Assembly (NCBI RefSeq): GCF_014201505.1
Contig: NZ_JACHEO010000008.1
Coordinates: 1 to 64,000 of the forward strand
Reading direction: 5' to 3'
Length of the DNA: 64,000 nucleotides
Origin: Desulfoprunum benzoelyticum
GTDB taxonomy: Bacteria > Desulfobacterota > Desulfobulbia > Desulfobulbales > Desulfocapsaceae
Below are positions 17,787 through 26,995 of this stretch, piece after piece (positions within the stretch are counted from its first letter, which is position 1; each line of letters starts with the position of its first letter). The translations under genes and the position numbers were made by a program. Below the pieces are notes generated by a model. It ran no database searches and was not told the origin of the DNA. It saw only the letters and a list, made by a program, of their open reading frames with translations.

Positions 17787-18931
17787 AACCTGCTTGACCT
17801 CATCGAGGAAATCAACACATCACTTGAAATTTCCCTCAGACAGTGCTGTACCCCGCACCAGACAGAACCAGCAGACCCGGATGAGAGGGAACACGACAAA
17901 AGGACACCACGGGCCCCTGTCTCACAGACCTGCGACCACACAAAGACGGTCATCGAGAGACGGAAATCGCCCGATCCTGTAAACTGCAGACACCTCCCGG
18001 AAACAGGTATCGCTGACCAGCAACCCGTTACGGCTAACAAGGGAAAGGATTCACCTGCACATGCCACATCATTCCCCCGTGCCATGCATCATCCTTGAAG
18101 ATGTACTGCCAAACGGCGCAATAACCTGCAGTTGACTATGATCAACCGAGCACCGGATGAAACGATTTTCTCAACCCGTCCCGGCCGTTCCCAGACAAAC
18201 TGTATCCCGTTCCGGGGCAAAGGTCGAGAAAGAAAACCAGCGGGAACTGAAAAACCTGCCCCAATTCAAAGGTCGCGCCCGCAAGAGGGCCTGCCAATCA
18301 TTTTTCCCCGGAGAAACCAGTCCGAAACACCCTCAGAGTTTCATTTGCAAAAATATCCCCCGGGTGTGCCGAGCACGTCTTTTATATTGTACAACCGCCT
18401 TTCTCCCGTTAGACTGGATATGATACTTCATCCCTTCATTCCTCCTCTCTTTCACCACAGGATTATGTCATGGAAATCACAGTGGACAGGAATCCGGTCG
18501 GATTGTCGCCGGAGAATGAAAAGAAGCGAACGACTTGAGCGCCTTCTGGAGAACCGTTGGCGATTGCGTCACATTCAACCGGGACATCGTCCCGGTCGGA
18601 CAATGTCTACCGGGGGAATCGAAGGTCACCTGTTTCGCTATCAAAGGCTGACCTCCCGGCAACCAACACCGGCATAAACGGGGATTGCCTCCCCGGCTTC
18701 CGGGCCTTACCTTTCGACCGCTGGCCCGGCGGCGAAGCAGCAATGAAAATTTCTCCCGTTATCAATCTGTCGCCCGCCGGCGCTTTAAAGTCATCGGTAT
18801 CGCAACGGCCGGTGCAACCAGCAACGTTCATGCGTCTCCGCATACATACCCGGTATGGCTCAAACATGGATTGGTTCCCTCCAGCCATGTTCCGTTAACC
18901 ATCAACACGATTGAGGATATCGAGATTTGTC
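17787..18931. other. Gene-poor region between divergent FDH and HdrC-like operons
   Basis: About 1.1 kb with no open frame that combines a ribosome site, family similarity and believable composition. A short frame from 18471 (MEITVDRNPVGLSPENEKK) stops after 22 codons, and reading continues in other frames without a recognisable protein. Both flanking operons must have their promoters here. It could hold a decayed gene, a small RNA or long leaders; nothing specific can be supported. Confidence 0.5.
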
Positions 18932-20656
18932 ATGAATTTCACTCTGCTTCTGACGGTCGCCGTCTCTATCTGTCTCATCGGTATTGTTCTGCGCTTTTAT
19001 GTCTGGTTTTCGCAAGGAATCCACCCGCCCGCAACATCCTCCTCCCTGCCGCAGCGCCTGGCAGCGGCGGGAAGGGCCATGGGGGGAGCGCTTTTCGGTC
19101 CCAGACTGGTAACGATCCTCAAATCCATATTCCTTGATCTGCTGTTCCAGCAACGGGTCTTCAACAAGAACACCCTCCGCTGGCTTGCCCACGGCCTGAT
19201 CTTCACCGGTTTTCTGCTGCTGTTCTTCCTCCATGCCCTCGATTCTCTGATTACCGAAAAGCTCTTCAGCGGCTACGTCTCGACCCTCAACCCCTATCTC
19301 TTCCTCCGCAACCTGTTCGGCCTGATGGTCCTGGCCGGAGTCACGATCGCCGTCTACCGCCGGATCACCCTGCGACCGCAGCGGCTCAAGACCTACGCCG
19401 GCGACTGGGCGGCCCTGATCTTCGTCGGCGGCATCATTCTCTCGGGGATGCTGCTCGAAGGGGCGAAGATATCGTCGTACTCGACCTTCCAGCGGATGGT
19501 CGAGGACTACGGCGATGTCGCGGGCGACCAGGAGCAACAGGCGCTGGAGGCCTTCTGGGTCAAGGAGAACGGCCTCGTGATCGCCCACCGCAAGGTCGAG
19601 ATGACGACCGCCCTGGTCGATCAGGGACGGGAGATCAGCGGCAGGAGCTGCATCGAGTGCCACGCCCCCAACACCTCGGCCTTCGTCAGTTACGGCCTGG
19701 CCAGAATCACCGGGCCGATCGCCGCCGCCGCAGGCGATGCCGGAGCGGTGAATTTTCTCTGGTACCTCCACATCCTGTTCTGTCTTTCGTTTCTCGCCTG
19801 GCTGCCCTTCTCGAAGATGTTCCATATCATCGCCGCCCCGGTCAGTCTGATCATCACCAGGATCATGGGCAAGGAGAACGGCGAACCGGCCAATGTCCTG
19901 ACCCGGCAGATGATCGGTCTGTCGGCCTGCACCCACTGCGGCGCCTGCAGCCTGGAATGCTCGTCGAACATGTTTTTCGAGTCGTTTCAGAACGACTTCA
20001 TCCTGCCCTCGGAAAAGGTCCAGTTCCTCAAGAATCTCGCCGCCGGCAGGGAACTCGATCCCGACACCCTGAAAAAGCTGCAACAGGGGCTGTACATCTG
20101 CACCAGCTGTGACCGCTGCACCGATATCTGCCCTTCCGGTATCAATCTGAAAGAGCTGTTCGTCAGCTCGCGCTACGCCCTGCTCGCCCACGGCATCCCC
20201 GAGACCTCGATGCTCAGCCATTTTTCGTTCCCGCTGGCCCTCGCCCAGTATCGCGTCGACGATCATCTCAAGGCCCTGAAGATCCTGGAACAGCTGTTCA
20301 AAAAGAGCTTCAGGGTCCTGGCGGACATGGTTCAGCCCCTCACCCTGACGCGGCCCGGAAAATTCAGCAACCCCTCGTACCGGAGCTGCTATTCCTGCCA
20401 GCGCTGCACCAACATCTGTCCGGTCGTCCGCAGCTTCGACAACCCCGGGGAGGCCCTGGGCCTTCTGCCCCATCAGATCATTTACAGCCTCGGCATCGGC
20501 AATGTCGATCTGGCCATGGGCTCGAAGATGATCTGGAGTTGCTCCACCTGCTACCTGTGCCAGGAACACTGCCCCAACCAGGTTGAGTTGTGCGATATCT
20601 TCTACGGCCTGAAAAACGCGGCCATTGCCAAGATCGAAGAGGGAGACAGGTCATGA
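18932..20656 (+). CDS. Membrane-bound HdrC-like Fe-S protein with one c-type haem motif
   Basis: A 574-residue protein. About five membrane segments (near residues 3-25, 84-104, 126-143, 160-176 and 270-290) form a DsrM/NarI-like cytochrome b part. A CIECH haem-c motif at about 240-244 should lie on the periplasmic side. The C-terminal cytoplasmic half has four CxxCxxCxxxC motifs (CTHCGACSLEC, CTSCDRCTDIC, CYSCQRCTNIC, CSTCYLCQEHC), i.e. two HdrC modules in tandem. Its stop overlaps the hdrB start. Together they probably pass electrons between the quinone or periplasmic cytochrome pool and a cytoplasmic thiol/disulfide couple. The ATG at 18932 is favoured over a TTG at 18911; neither has a strong ribosome site. 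Confidence 0.88.
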   Translation: MNFTLLLTVAVSICLIGIVLRFYVWFSQGIHPPATSSSLPQRLAAAGRAMGGALFGPRLVTILKSIFLDLLFQQRVFNKNTLRWLAHGLIFTGFLLLFFLHALDSLITEKLFSGYVSTLNPYLFLRNLFGLMVLAGVTIAVYRRITLRPQRLKTYAGDWAALIFVGGIILSGMLLEGAKISSYSTFQRMVEDYGDVAGDQEQQALEAFWVKENGLVIAHRKVEMTTALVDQGREISGRSCIECHAPNTSAFVSYGLARITGPIAAAAGDAGAVNFLWYLHILFCLSFLAWLPFSKMFHIIAAPVSLIITRIMGKENGEPANVLTRQMIGLSACTHCGACSLECSSNMFFESFQNDFILPSEKVQFLKNLAAGRELDPDTLKKLQQGLYICTSCDRCTDICPSGINLKELFVSSRYALLAHGIPETSMLSHFSFPLALAQYRVDDHLKALKILEQLFKKSFRVLADMVQPLTLTRPGKFSNPSYRSCYSCQRCTNICPVVRSFDNPGEALGLLPHQIIYSLGIGNVDLAMGSKMIWSCSTCYLCQEHCPNQVELCDIFYGLKNAAIAKIEEGDRS

Positions 20657-21582
20657 AATTCGCATTTTTCCAGGGATGCAACATCCCTGTCCGGATAGAA
20701 CAGTATGCCGACTCGACCGAGGCAGTCCTCCGGATCTTCGACATCGAACTGGTAAAGATCCCGGAATTCAACTGCTGCGGCTACCCGGTGCGCAACGTCG
20801 ACGAGAAGGCCTACATCCTGCCTTCCATACGGAATATGGCAATTGCCGAAAAGGCGGGACTCGACATTCTCGTCATCTGCAACTGCTGTTTTGCCAGTCT
20901 GCAGAAGGCGAAAAATGTCCTCGAAAAAGACAGTGCCCTGAAGGACGAATTCAATACCCTGCTGGCTAAGGAAGGCCTCACCTATCATGGCGCCACCCGG
21001 ATACGGCACTACCTCACCGTTCTTCACGAGGATGTCGGCATCGAAGCCATCAGGAACAAGCTGGTCAACACCTGCAAGGGCCTCAAACTCTCCGTCATCC
21101 ATGGCTGCCATATCCTGCGGCCGCGTGAAATCACGCAGTTTGACGATTCCTTCGTGCCGCGGATAACCGAGGATCTCGTCGGGGTTACCGGGGCGACAAG
21201 CATCGACTGGCGCGGCAGCCTGGAGTGCTGCGGCGCCGCTCTGGCCGGTCTCAACGACGAGCTGTCCCGCAGGCTGCTGCAGGAAAAGATCACCGGCGCC
21301 AGGGAAGCGGGGGCCGATTACGTCACCCCGATCTGCTCATACTGCCACCTCCAGTTCGACACCACCCAGGTCAACATAGCCGCCCAGGCGGGGCCTGAGA
21401 CCGATCTCCTGTCGGTGCTCCTCTATCCCCAGCTTCTCGGCCTCTGTCTCGGCATAAACGAACAACGGCTGGGAATCGCCAGAAACCGGACCATCGGGGT
21501 CGGCGACATCGATCACATCAAATCCCTCCTCGCCCCCCCGGTCGAGGAAAAAAAGAAGAAGGTCCGGCAACAGGCGGCCTAG
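20653..21582 (+). CDS. hdrB: HdrB-like CCG-domain protein
   Basis: A 309-residue heterodisulfide reductase B-type protein with two CCG domains. The first has GCNIPVR, FNCCGYPV and CNCCFASLQ; the second has GCHILRP, ECCGAALAG and CSYCHLQ. In HdrB these bind the pair of non-cubane [4Fe-4S] clusters where disulfide reduction occurs. Its ATG overlaps the stop of the membrane HdrC-like gene (ATGA), so they are translated together. The tail is Lys/Gln-rich. The natural disulfide or thiol substrate is unknown. Confidence 0.9.
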   Translation: MKFAFFQGCNIPVRIEQYADSTEAVLRIFDIELVKIPEFNCCGYPVRNVDEKAYILPSIRNMAIAEKAGLDILVICNCCFASLQKAKNVLEKDSALKDEFNTLLAKEGLTYHGATRIRHYLTVLHEDVGIEAIRNKLVNTCKGLKLSVIHGCHILRPREITQFDDSFVPRITEDLVGVTGATSIDWRGSLECCGAALAGLNDELSRRLLQEKITGAREAGADYVTPICSYCHLQFDTTQVNIAAQAGPETDLLSVLLYPQLLGLCLGINEQRLGIARNRTIGVGDIDHIKSLLAPPVEEKKKKVRQQAA

Positions 21583-21621
21583 AAGCCCTCCCCTGATTTC
21601 CTCCTCCGCACCCATCTCGAA

Positions 21622-21647
21622 CCGGCCCGGACTTCGTCCCGGGCCGG
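21622..21647 (+). terminator. Hairpin after hdrB
   Basis: Arms CCGGCCCGG / CCGGGCCGG form a very stable stem 40 bases after the hdrB stop. There is no good U-tract, so it may be a terminator or an mRNA 3' stabiliser. Confidence 0.5.
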
Positions 21648-21735
21648 CAAATTGTGCTGGCGAACGGACAAACAGTGCATATATTCATAAATCGTATCAT
21701 ATTACCCCCACATCAATACTTCAGAAGGAGCGTTT

Positions 21736-22494
21736 ATGAGCAAGATCATTGCATTCGCCGGTAAGGGCGGCGTCGGCAAGACCACCGTCGCGGCCCTGGT
21801 CATCCGTTATCTCTCATCCACCGGCAAAACACCAATCCTCGCGGTCGATGCCGACCCCAACAGCAATCTCGGCGAGACTCTGGGGCTGGAGGTGCCGTCG
21901 ACCATCGGCGACATCCGCGAAAATTACATGCGCGACCCCCAGGGAGTGCCTTCGGGCATGGACAAGGTCAATTACATCGAGACCCTGGTGGAACAGGCCC
22001 TGATCGAGAAGCCGGCATTCGATCTCCTCGTCATGGGCCGGCAGGAAGGCCAGGGCTGCTACTGCATGGTCAACAATATCCTCAACAAGTTCACCGACAA
22101 GCTGGCCGCAAGTTACAAGTATATGGTCGTCGATAACGAGGCCGGGATGGAGCACCTCAGCCGCCGCACCAGCGGCAAGGTCGACACGCTCTTTCTTGTC
22201 ACCGATTATTCGTTGCGGGGACTCAGGGCGGTCCGCCGCATCCACGACATGCTGCCGGGGCTGAATCTCGAGGTCAAGCAGATCGGCCTGGTCGTGACCC
22301 GGGGGCCGCAGCAGCTGAACGAGGTCTTCCTGCGCGAGGTCGAAGAGATCGGCATACCGCTGGTGGGGATCATTCCCGACGACCAGGCTCTTCTCAACTT
22401 CGACATGGAGAAGCGCTCCCTGCTCGAACTCCCCGACGATTCCCCATCGGTCGTGGCGGTCAACAAGCTGATCGCCGACAACTGCGCCTTCTGA
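21736..22494 (+). CDS. cooC: CooC-type CO dehydrogenase nickel-insertion ATPase (copy 1)
   Basis: A 252-residue MinD/ArsA-class ATPase. The deviant P-loop is GKGGVGKTT, switch residues lie in VDADPNSNL, and the CxC motif GCYCMVNN is the metal-binding site that marks CooC. CooC dimers hydrolyse ATP to load Ni into the C-cluster of CO dehydrogenase. AGAAGGAG precedes the ATG and a strong terminator follows. It is not adjacent to a cooS gene. The second cooC at 42363-43142 differs considerably in sequence. Confidence 0.93.
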   Translation: MSKIIAFAGKGGVGKTTVAALVIRYLSSTGKTPILAVDADPNSNLGETLGLEVPSTIGDIRENYMRDPQGVPSGMDKVNYIETLVEQALIEKPAFDLLVMGRQEGQGCYCMVNNILNKFTDKLAASYKYMVVDNEAGMEHLSRRTSGKVDTLFLVTDYSLRGLRAVRRIHDMLPGLNLEVKQIGLVVTRGPQQLNEVFLREVEEIGIPLVGIIPDDQALLNFDMEKRSLLELPDDSPSVVAVNKLIADNCAF

Positions 22495-22520
22495 TCACGA
22501 CGATTAAGGCCTTCTCCCAA

Positions 22521-22556
22521 GCCGGGAATACCCCACTGTTCCCGGCCGTTTTTTTC
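22521..22556 (+). terminator. Rho-independent terminator after cooC
   Basis: Perfect arms GCCGGGAA / TTCCCGGC followed by a run of seven T, 27 bases after the cooC stop. Confidence 0.9.
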
Positions 22557-22719
22557 CATTTCCTTGACCCATGTCAAGGTCCGCCCGGCGGATCCGGTCT
22601 ATGCTGGACAAAATGCCAGAGGGCGTCGCTCCCATCACGCCCCGGTACGGATTCTTTTTCTCGCTTCCGGAAACGACCTTTCCGGAAGGTCACTGGATAT
22701 ATCACCAAGGAGTGCTGCC

Positions 22720-23448
22720 ATGAAATGCCCGGGACAAGATATGCAATTCTGGAACGAATCGGCGATCTATGAGGAAAACTGCCCCAAATGCGGCCGGACG
22801 GTCGAGTTCTACAAGGATGACACCAATCGTAAATGCAGCGGTTGCGGCCACCGGATGGTCAACCCCCGCCTGGATTTCGGCTGCGCCGCCTATTGCCAGT
22901 TCGCCGAGCAGTGTCTCGGCACCCTGCCGGAGGAATTTGTCGGCCAGCAGGACAACCTGCTGAAGGACCGGGTGGCGGTCGAAGTCAAACGCTTCCTCAA
23001 GTCCGATTTCCGCCGGATCGGCCACATCATGCGGGTGGCCCAGCAGGCGGAGAAGATTGCCAGGGACGAGGGGGCCAACCTCGGGGTGACCCTGTGCGCC
23101 GCATATCTGCTGGAACTCGGCGAGATCGAGGCAGCCGGCAGACACGCCGACCCCACGGCGGACCAGATCATCGATGAAGGACAGCGGCTCGCCGCAGACA
23201 TCCTCGGCCGGCTGTCGGCCAAGGAACCGATAGTCCAGGGAGTGTGCGCCCTGATAGAGGCCCGTCACCGCGATCAGGGTGATGATTCCCTGGAGGTCAG
23301 GGTTCTCGCCGACGCGGCGGAGCTGGCCCGGTTAGAAGAGATGCGGCGGAACGAGCCGAAGCAGGCACGCGAACTCGGCCGACTCATGGCGGAGCAACTG
23401 CTGACTGCGAGCGGTCGCCAGCTGGCACAGAAAATGAGCGGTCTATAA
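22720..23448 (+). CDS. Zinc-ribbon/HD-family protein with degenerate HD motif
   Basis: A 242-residue protein. Two CxxC pairs near the N-terminus (CPKC, CSGC) form a zinc ribbon, followed by more Cys (CAAYCQFAEQC). The body resembles the small HD phosphohydrolase family (RIGHIMRVAQQAEKIARDEGAN), but where that family has 'HDIG' this protein has YLLELGEI, and later His/Asp ligand positions (ARHRDQ, ADAAEL) are also altered. A working metal-dependent hydrolase is therefore unlikely. The ATG at 22720 has AAGGAG seven bases upstream; a strong terminator separates it from cooC, so it has its own promoter. Confidence 0.75.
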   Translation: MKCPGQDMQFWNESAIYEENCPKCGRTVEFYKDDTNRKCSGCGHRMVNPRLDFGCAAYCQFAEQCLGTLPEEFVGQQDNLLKDRVAVEVKRFLKSDFRRIGHIMRVAQQAEKIARDEGANLGVTLCAAYLLELGEIEAAGRHADPTADQIIDEGQRLAADILGRLSAKEPIVQGVCALIEARHRDQGDDSLEVRVLADAAELARLEEMRRNEPKQARELGRLMAEQLLTASGRQLAQKMSGL

Positions 23449-23451
23449 CGT

Positions 23452-23495
23452 AAAAAAGCAGCAAGGCGGAACCCGAGGAGGGTCAGCCTTGCTGC
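23452..23495 (-). terminator. Terminator of the molybdoenzyme operon
   Basis: Arms GCAGCAAGGC / GCCTTGCTGC are perfectly complementary; on the minus strand a run of six U follows. It lies 56 bases after the molybdopterin oxidoreductase stop and may also limit read-through from the plus strand. Confidence 0.85.
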
Positions 23496-23550
23496 CTGCA
23501 AACAGTATCAAAAATTCGGTGTACTGTAACCGCCGACCAACGTTACCGGA

Positions 23551-25635
23551 TCAGGCCTTGCGCACCGAGACGAAATGCTCCTGGTAGGCGATGGCGCCGC
23601 CGGCCCGATCCCATTTGTCGAGGCCGCCGCGCATGAAGTTCTGATCGGCGAGGCCCCTGCCGAAGGCCCGGCTCTCGATCGGAATCTTATGGCCGAAACC
23701 GTGGATGATGAACACCGCCTCGGGGTGGATCAGGTCGGTGACCTTGGCCACCGTCGTTTCCGAATAATCCCGCTGCGACACCACGACCGTATCGCCATCG
23801 CTGATCCCCAGTTTGGCCGCGGCCTTGGAGTTGATCCACAGGGGATTGATCGACATCTGCTCGAACAGCAGCGGGTTGTTGACCGTATGCCCCTGGGTGT
23901 GGAGGGCGCAGCGGCCGAACGTCAGGCGGAACATCCCCTCCGGCGGTGTTTCCGGGGCCTCGAAAGGTTTGAGTGATTGCAGGCCGGCCTTTTCGAGCTT
24001 GGCCGAGACGATCTCGAGCTTGCCGCTCGGCGTCTTGAACTTCAGCCTGTCCATATCGCGGTAGATCGGCTTGTCGGCGAGGTTGACCATGCCGGTGGCG
24101 TTGAAATCAGCGATCGCCACGCCGGTGCCCTGCAGCTGGAAGTTCCAGACGTCCTCGGCGGAATCGAACACCAGTTCGGGCAGACCCAGGCGCTTGGCCA
24201 GGCCGCCGACGATCTCCCAGTCGGCCTTGGAGTCGTAACGCGGCTCGATCGCCCGGTGGCGCACGAAGAACTGGGGCTTCAGGGCGTTCTTCGTGGCGAT
24301 GACGCTCTCCCGTTCGAGATAGGGGGAGAGCGGCAGGACGACGTCGGAGTACCAGGCGGTGTCGGACCAGCTGAAGGTCACCGCAACCAGGAGGTCAAGG
24401 TTGTCGAACTTCTTCTTGAGGCTGTCCGGGTCGGGGAAGCCCATCAGCGGATCATGACGGTAGGCGATATAGGCCTTGACCGGGTACGGGTCGCCGCTGC
24501 CGATCGCCTCGTACATCAGGTGGGCGAGCCCGGGTCCTTCCTCGAAGTGGGTGTAACGCCAGCCGAGGCCGTCGGCCCGCTTGTCCGCCGGTTTGGGGTA
24601 GAGATCGACAAAGGCCTTGAGATCGGCCCGGCCGACATCGCCCGGCTTGCTGACCAGCGGCATCCCGCCCTTGGCGCCGATGGAGCCGAGCAGAGCGTTG
24701 ACGATGTAGGCGGTGCGGCAGACGTAGAACGAATCCTGATAGCGTGCCGCCATCCAGCCGGGATGCCAGATGACCGCCCCCTTGGCGGCGACCAGCTCGC
24801 GAACGAAGGCGCGCAGCTCCGCCGGGGCGATGCCGGTCTCCCCTTGCGCCCATTCCGGGGAGTAGGGCTCGATGAAGTCCTCGAGGTCCCGCAATCCTTC
24901 GATATAGCGGCTGGCGTACTTCTCGTCGTAGAGCCGTTTTTTCATCAGCTCATGGATCACCGCCAGGTTGAAGGCGTAATCAGAACCGGGCCGCACCTGG
25001 AAGTACCGGGTTGCCTTGGAGGCGGTGACCGTGGCGCGGATGTCGATGACCGTCAGCTTGCAGCCGTTTTCCATGGCATCCATGAGGTTGTTGACCTCCT
25101 GAACGTTGATCGCCTCGAAGATGTTGCGCAGCTGCAGCACGACATGCTTGGCATTCTTGAAATCATAGGCGACGCTCTTGCGCCCCATGCCGGTGATCGA
25201 CAGACTGGCGTGCTGAACATTGCGGGCGCAGGAGGAGTCGTGGTTGCAGTAGTTGGGACTGCCGAGGCCGCGCAGAAAGGCGCGGTGCATATCGCGGAAC
25301 GGGCCGCCGCGGTCGGTCAGGGCGATGCCTTTGGCTCCGTATTTGTCCTTGATTTCCTGCAACTTGTCGGCGACGTAGTCGAAGGCCTCGTCCCAGCTGA
25401 CCTTGCGCCATTTGCCCTCGCCCCGGGCGCCGACCCGGATCATCGGGGTCTGGGGCCGTTCCGGGTCGGTAATGAGGGCATTGCCGGCGGCGCCGCGCGG
25501 GCAGACCGCCCCCTTCATCGCCGGGACATGGGGGTTTCCCTGAAGAAACGTGACCTGGCCGTCCTCGACCGTCACCTGGATCGGACACCGAACGGTACAC
25601 ATCCCGCATACACTGAATACTGATTTGGCAACCAT
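23551..25635 (-). CDS. Cytoplasmic molybdopterin oxidoreductase, polysulfide/thiosulfate reductase-like
   Basis: A 694-residue molybdo- or tungsto-pterin enzyme of the DMSO-reductase superfamily. The N-terminal [4Fe-4S] motif is CGMCTVRCPIQV with a later AVCPRGAAG. The likely metal ligand is the Cys in NHDSSCARNVQHASL, a Cys-type site as in PsrA/PhsA. The C-terminus has GFGHKIPIESRAFGRG. Tat signal and membrane anchor are both absent, unlike periplasmic PsrA/PhsA. ATG at 25635 with GGAG upstream. Neighbours encode a NuoG-like protein, a GltD-like flavoprotein and a PsrB-like ferredoxin, suggesting a soluble NAD(P)H- or ferredoxin-coupled complex. The substrate is unknown. Confidence 0.85.
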   Translation of the reverse strand: MVAKSVFSVCGMCTVRCPIQVTVEDGQVTFLQGNPHVPAMKGAVCPRGAAGNALITDPERPQTPMIRVGARGEGKWRKVSWDEAFDYVADKLQEIKDKYGAKGIALTDRGGPFRDMHRAFLRGLGSPNYCNHDSSCARNVQHASLSITGMGRKSVAYDFKNAKHVVLQLRNIFEAINVQEVNNLMDAMENGCKLTVIDIRATVTASKATRYFQVRPGSDYAFNLAVIHELMKKRLYDEKYASRYIEGLRDLEDFIEPYSPEWAQGETGIAPAELRAFVRELVAAKGAVIWHPGWMAARYQDSFYVCRTAYIVNALLGSIGAKGGMPLVSKPGDVGRADLKAFVDLYPKPADKRADGLGWRYTHFEEGPGLAHLMYEAIGSGDPYPVKAYIAYRHDPLMGFPDPDSLKKKFDNLDLLVAVTFSWSDTAWYSDVVLPLSPYLERESVIATKNALKPQFFVRHRAIEPRYDSKADWEIVGGLAKRLGLPELVFDSAEDVWNFQLQGTGVAIADFNATGMVNLADKPIYRDMDRLKFKTPSGKLEIVSAKLEKAGLQSLKPFEAPETPPEGMFRLTFGRCALHTQGHTVNNPLLFEQMSINPLWINSKAAAKLGISDGDTVVVSQRDYSETTVAKVTDLIHPEAVFIIHGFGHKIPIESRAFGRGLADQNFMRGGLDKWDRAGGAIAYQEHFVSVRKA

Positions 25636-25670
25636 GGGTATTTCTCCTCGCTCGAAGCTGTGCTTGCAGC

Positions 25671-26456
25671 CTACCGCTGCCGCTTGTTGGTGGTTTGTTG
25701 TCGTGGCGGTTGTTTTTCTAAGACCTGAAGCCGGTTGGACAGGAGCTTGGCGCAATTGGCGCAGTAGCTGTGATGCTCCTTGACCTGGGGATGGGGAGCG
25801 GTGCGCTTCTCCATCAGCCCTATCTGCTTTTCGGTGGCGTAATATTTGCCGCAGCCCTGGCAGCGCAGAAGCGGCTGGCGGCCGAAGACCTCGCCGCGGA
25901 TGGAGATCGTACGCATCCCGCCGTCCTCCCGCACCGTAATCGCCTGGGTCGGGCAGATATTGGCGCAGGTGCCGCAGCCGATGCAGCGGTCGGGATCGGG
26001 GGTCACCAGCTGCCTGTCGTCCACCACCTCCATGCGCAGGGCCTCCTGGCCGACAATCTCCTTGCACACCCGGATACAGAGGCGGCAGCGGATACAACCG
26101 TCCGGTGCCGGCGGCAGCTCGATTCCTTCCTGGGCGGCGAGATGCCGGATCCGCTCCGACATCGGGGCCATGGCGTTCAATTTCAGCAGGGCCTTGGTCC
26201 GCGCCTGGCGCACTTCAGCCCCTTGCGTCCACAGCCTCATTCCCGGCTTGACCTTGAGCAGGCAGCTCAGCATGATCGTCTTCTCACCTGTGACCTTTTC
26301 GACCGCCACCGCGCAGATCCTGCACGAGCCGGAGGCCTTCAGGGCCGGATGGTGGCAGAGGGTCGGGACCACTATGCCGAGGCTCCGCGCCGCCTGGAGG
26401 ACCGTCGTTTCCGGTTCGACACTGACCGGCTGGTCATTGATATGGATGGTGATCAT
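25671..26456 (-). CDS. NuoG/HydA N-terminus-like [2Fe-2S]/[4Fe-4S] protein
   Basis: A 261-residue Fe-S protein. Residues 1-75 form a [2Fe-2S] ferredoxin domain (CHHPALKASGSCRIC and a later C). Two [4Fe-4S] motifs follow (CIRCRLCIRVC, CIGCGTCANIC). The last 70 residues add two CxxC pairs (CQGCGKYY, CANCAKLL), perhaps a zinc or rubredoxin-like site. It has the layout of the electron-input end of NuoG without the catalytic domain. It lies 35 bases upstream of the molybdoenzyme, so it is probably its electron-transfer subunit. GAGGAAGG precedes the ATG. Confidence 0.87.
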   Translation of the reverse strand: MITIHINDQPVSVEPETTVLQAARSLGIVVPTLCHHPALKASGSCRICAVAVEKVTGEKTIMLSCLLKVKPGMRLWTQGAEVRQARTKALLKLNAMAPMSERIRHLAAQEGIELPPAPDGCIRCRLCIRVCKEIVGQEALRMEVVDDRQLVTPDPDRCIGCGTCANICPTQAITVREDGGMRTISIRGEVFGRQPLLRCQGCGKYYATEKQIGLMEKRTAPHPQVKEHHSYCANCAKLLSNRLQVLEKQPPRQQTTNKRQR

Positions 26457-26465
26457 CGTCCTTCC

Positions 26466-26912
26466 TCAATCGTTTGGCGCGTCATGCAACGCGTCGATAT
26501 AGTTTTGCAGGTATTGCACCTCGCCGTGCAGGAGGGCATTTTCCGCCAGCACCAGGCGGCAGAGGGAAACGACAACAATTCCCTGCGCCGCCGCGACCGG
26601 CAGGTGATCGATGCCGGCCGCCGTCATCCTTTCTATCGCCCGGCCGACCGGTTCTTCATCGGCCACGGTTGTCACCTTGGCGCCCAAGGCCGCCGCCACC
26701 GGAGCCAACCAGGGATCGGCCGGGAAGGTTGGCTGGGCGAGGAAGCCCAGAATATCGGCGGCGGTCAAGACACCCAGGCATGAGCCGCCTTCCACAACAA
26801 TCGCCGCCGCCCCGTCCCGGCGCATCGCCCGCGTCGCCTCGGCAAGAGTGACGTCCGGGGCGACGGTCACGATCTTCACCCGGCAGTCGTCGAGAACTTC
26901 CGCCAGTCGCAT
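26466..26912 (-). CDS. CBS-domain pair protein
   Basis: A 148-residue protein with two CBS repeats. The first contains APDVTLAEATRAMRRDGAAAIVVE and the second contains VADEEPVGRAIERMTAAGIDHLPV. Such pairs bind adenine nucleotides or related ligands and regulate a partner. It lies ten bases upstream of the NuoG-like gene in the molybdoenzyme operon, so it may sense energy state for that complex. The ribosome site at 26912 is weak. Confidence 0.8.
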   Translation of the reverse strand: MRLAEVLDDCRVKIVTVAPDVTLAEATRAMRRDGAAAIVVEGGSCLGVLTAADILGFLAQPTFPADPWLAPVAAALGAKVTTVADEEPVGRAIERMTAAGIDHLPVAAAQGIVVVSLCRLVLAENALLHGEVQYLQNYIDALHDAPND

Positions 26913-26995
26913 TCAGCCGCCGTTACGATATTGCTTGTTCATTGTCGGTCTATCGTGACGATTCCCGGTACCGTTTTCAAACTGTTTGTCCGAGC

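Noticed and set aside
18685..19137. 150-aa plus-strand open frame and neighbouring frames at 18132-18898
   Set aside because: No ribosome site, random-looking composition, and the 3' part overlaps the membrane HdrC-like gene in another frame.
25636..26097. Long N-terminal extension of the molybdoenzyme frame
   Set aside because: This part overlaps the NuoG-like gene in another frame and lacks similarity; the ATG at 25635 has a good ribosome site and gives the expected CGMC start.
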